A DNA stretch of 43,151 bases from Rhizobium sp. CSW-27 (GTDB lineage: Bacteria > Pseudomonadota > Alphaproteobacteria > Rhizobiales > Rhizobiaceae), in the NCBI RefSeq assembly GCF_018760785.1, contig NZ_JAHHZO010000022.1, forward strand, positions 1-43,151, given 5' to 3'. Made by a program: the position numbers and the translations under genes. The notes beneath the pieces are model-generated. The model had not been told where the DNA came from, made no database searches, and saw only the letters and a list, made by a program, of their open reading frames with translations. Positions 42,026 to 43,151 of the stretch are shown here, piece by piece; within the stretch, counting starts at the first letter, position 1; the number at the start of each line of letters is the position of its first letter.

Positions 42026-42475
42026 TCAGGCGGCCGGCCACGCGACGGCCGGCAGCTCCTGCAGAAACTCTAGAATGCCGGGCTGCTCTCGCTCGCCCGC
42101 CTCGACCTTCCCCAGCTCCGCATAGGCATAGGCCCACACCTGGTCGCGCCAGCGGATGAAGGCCTGCGCTTCACTGGACCATTGCGGATTGGTTGACGCG
42201 GCATAGGAAGCCAGGCTGTTGCCGCTATCGTAACGGCGCGCCTGTGCTGCCTGATCGAGAACCGCCTGAATGGCGAGGCGATAGTCGTCCACGGCCGGCG
42301 CTGGAGCGGTGGCATCTTCCGAAGGCGGAAGAAGGGTGCCTGCCTCCAGACGCCATCCGATTTGCGCAGTCTCATGTTCGATCCAGGCCGCCCTGTCCGG
42401 CCAGTCGTCCGGCATGGCGCCCTCAAACAGGGCGCGATCGACAACGACACCGTCGATAATCCTGATGTAAATCAC
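42026..42475 (-). CDS. Phage tail fibre assembly-like protein
   Basis: This 149-aa protein begins IYIRIIDGVVVDRALFEGAMPDDWPD, a pattern of tail-associated and fibre-assembly proteins that follow a fibre gene. The C-terminal half has aromatic-rich helices (FIRWRDQVWAYAYAEL). The ATG overlaps the stop of the tail tip gene (ATGA), so the two are coupled. The exact role is not certain. Confidence 0.65.
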   Translation of the reverse strand: MIYIRIIDGVVVDRALFEGAMPDDWPDRAAWIEHETAQIGWRLEAGTLLPPSEDATAPAPAVDDYRLAIQAVLDQAAQARRYDSGNSLASYAASTNPQWSSEAQAFIRWRDQVWAYAYAELGKVEAGEREQPGILEFLQELPAVAWPAA

Positions 42476-43151
42476 GATGACACCCCGCAGTATTCGGTGA
42501 TGATGACGAGACCAGGCGCGCCATTGCCGCCGGCCTTGCTTCCGAGGCCGCTGTAATCCGATCCGCCCCCACCCCCGGCACTGTAGCCGGAACCGGCCGT
42601 TCCTGCGTTTCCCGCCACCAGCGCGCCACCGAAGCCGACGCCCTGGATACCATCACCGCCAAACCGCCCGTAGGTGATGGCCGTTGTCGCCGCAAAGCGG
42701 TTGCCAATGATGCCCGCGCAGCCGGGAACGATGAGGTCCCCGGTTCCACCAGCGCCCCCGGCGCCCCCTCCTCCCGATCCTTGAGCCGCAGCACCCAGCC
42801 CGCCAGCGCCGCCATTGGCGACACACAGCGAGCCGACCGATGTAGACCCGCCGGCACCACCCTGGTTCGCGCCGGCCGTTCCGCCACTGCCCGCCGCGCC
42901 GATTATGACCGGTTGCGATGCGCCGATATCGGCCCGTGAGGCGACCCTTGTCGACTTTCCGCCAGAGCCGCCCCCGCCCCCGCCATTGATCGTGCCGGAA
43001 GCGGTTTGCGCGGCGCCCCCGCCTCCGCCTCCGCCTCCCCAGCACTCCAGTAGTGCGAAGGACATATTGGGGTCCGGGACATATGTGGCGGAGGCCGTGA
43101 ACACCCGTAGACGCACCCGCTGCGGGACGAACGCGGCATCGACGCCGCTGT
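42472..43151 (-). CDS. Glycine-rich phage tail tip/fibre protein, C-terminal part (cut by right edge)
   Basis: The frame is open to the right edge with no stop, and 226 codons are visible. VFTASATYVPDPNMSFALLECWGGG starts a glycine-rich region with poly-Gly runs and GGAGGxG repeats, ending GAPGLVIITEYCGVSS. Glycine-rich domains of this form cap the tips of tail fibres and bind host receptors. A GTG at 43116 could be an internal start, but the upstream codons (DAAFVPQRVRLR) look like part of the same protein. Confidence 0.85.
   Translation of the reverse strand, partial: SGVDAAFVPQRVRLRVFTASATYVPDPNMSFALLECWGGGGGGGGAAQTASGTINGGGGGGSGGKSTRVASRADIGASQPVIIGAAGSGGTAGANQGGAGGSTSVGSLCVANGGAGGLGAAAQGSGGGGAGGAGGTGDLIVPGCAGIIGNRFAATTAITYGRFGGDGIQGVGFGGALVAGNAGTAGSGYSAGGGGGSDYSGLGSKAGGNGAPGLVIITEYCGVSS

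Larger units (their letters stand above)
31551..43151. mobile_element. Prophage or prophage-derived island inserted at dusA (left part)
   Basis: A tyrosine integrase abuts dusA. A lysis and tail module (tail tip, assembly protein, lysozyme, spanin-like pair, holin candidate) reads leftward toward it from the right edge. A non-phage cargo operon of lower GC occupies the space between integrase and the late genes. The capsid, packaging and replication genes and the second attachment site must lie beyond the right edge. The left border is inferred from dusA. Confidence 0.85.

Noticed and set aside
42653..43045. Arg-rich frame inside the tail tip gene
   Set aside because: It is the shifted reading of glycine codons (GGN to GCN/CGN) in the poly-Gly region.

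Overview
The window is GC-rich, densely packed chromosomal DNA from an alphaproteobacterium, most likely a member of the Rhizobiaceae. The signs are the Usg-like protein, a DivJ/PleC-type histidine kinase, CobT/CobS, a UvrB with very long N- and C-terminal extensions, an extensin-family lipoprotein, paired DUF1501/DUF1800 Tat proteins, and RIME-like double-palindrome repeats (CTTCTCCCC..GGGGAGAAG). No rRNA, tRNA or CRISPR array was seen.

Region 1 (1-27.2 kb) is mostly housekeeping and core accessory genes: an exported Pro/Ala-rich protein cut by the left edge, usg, a methyltransferase, DinB and CopD-like proteins, a beta-hydroxyacid dehydrogenase, an Lrp regulator, a uracil-DNA glycosylase/thermonuclease pair, a membrane histidine kinase, divergent cobT and cobS (cobS apparently starts at CTG), DUF1289 plus an aspartic protease, an ABC-2 exporter, a DdlA-type ligase, an extensin-like lipoprotein, a quinone-reductase-like flavoprotein, a chemotaxis receptor, a thioesterase, the DUF1501/DUF1800 pair, an IS5 remnant, two tandem paralogous methyltransferases and uvrB.

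Region 2 (27.3-29.1 kb) is an AT-richer two-gene operon: an ABC/OLD-type AAA ATPase and a 145-aa protein with a PD-(D/E)xK nuclease-like signature. It looks like an undescribed defence module. It is followed by about 1 kb of largely non-coding DNA with a 14-bp-stem hairpin, a small hypothetical gene, and dusA.

Region 3 (31.6 kb to the right edge) is the left part of a prophage or prophage-derived island inserted at the 5' end of dusA, a known integration hotspot. A tyrosine integrase sits next to dusA behind a perfect palindrome. Then comes a cargo operon of lower GC: a 1317-aa NACHT-type NTPase with a C-terminal PD-(D/E)xK-like domain, overlapping by 4 bp a 305-aa protein with a DUF4143-like nuclease fold. 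The remaining genes read back toward the integrase: tail tip, a tail-fibre-assembly-like protein, a T4-type lysozyme with a peptidoglycan-binding domain and C-terminal membrane anchor, an overlapping spanin-like pair, a multi-pass holin candidate, a membrane coiled-coil protein, a DNA adenine methylase and a zinc-ribbon protein.

The most interesting biology is the pair of candidate antiphage modules on either side of dusA: the chromosomal ATPase/nuclease operon and the prophage-borne NACHT/nuclease operon.
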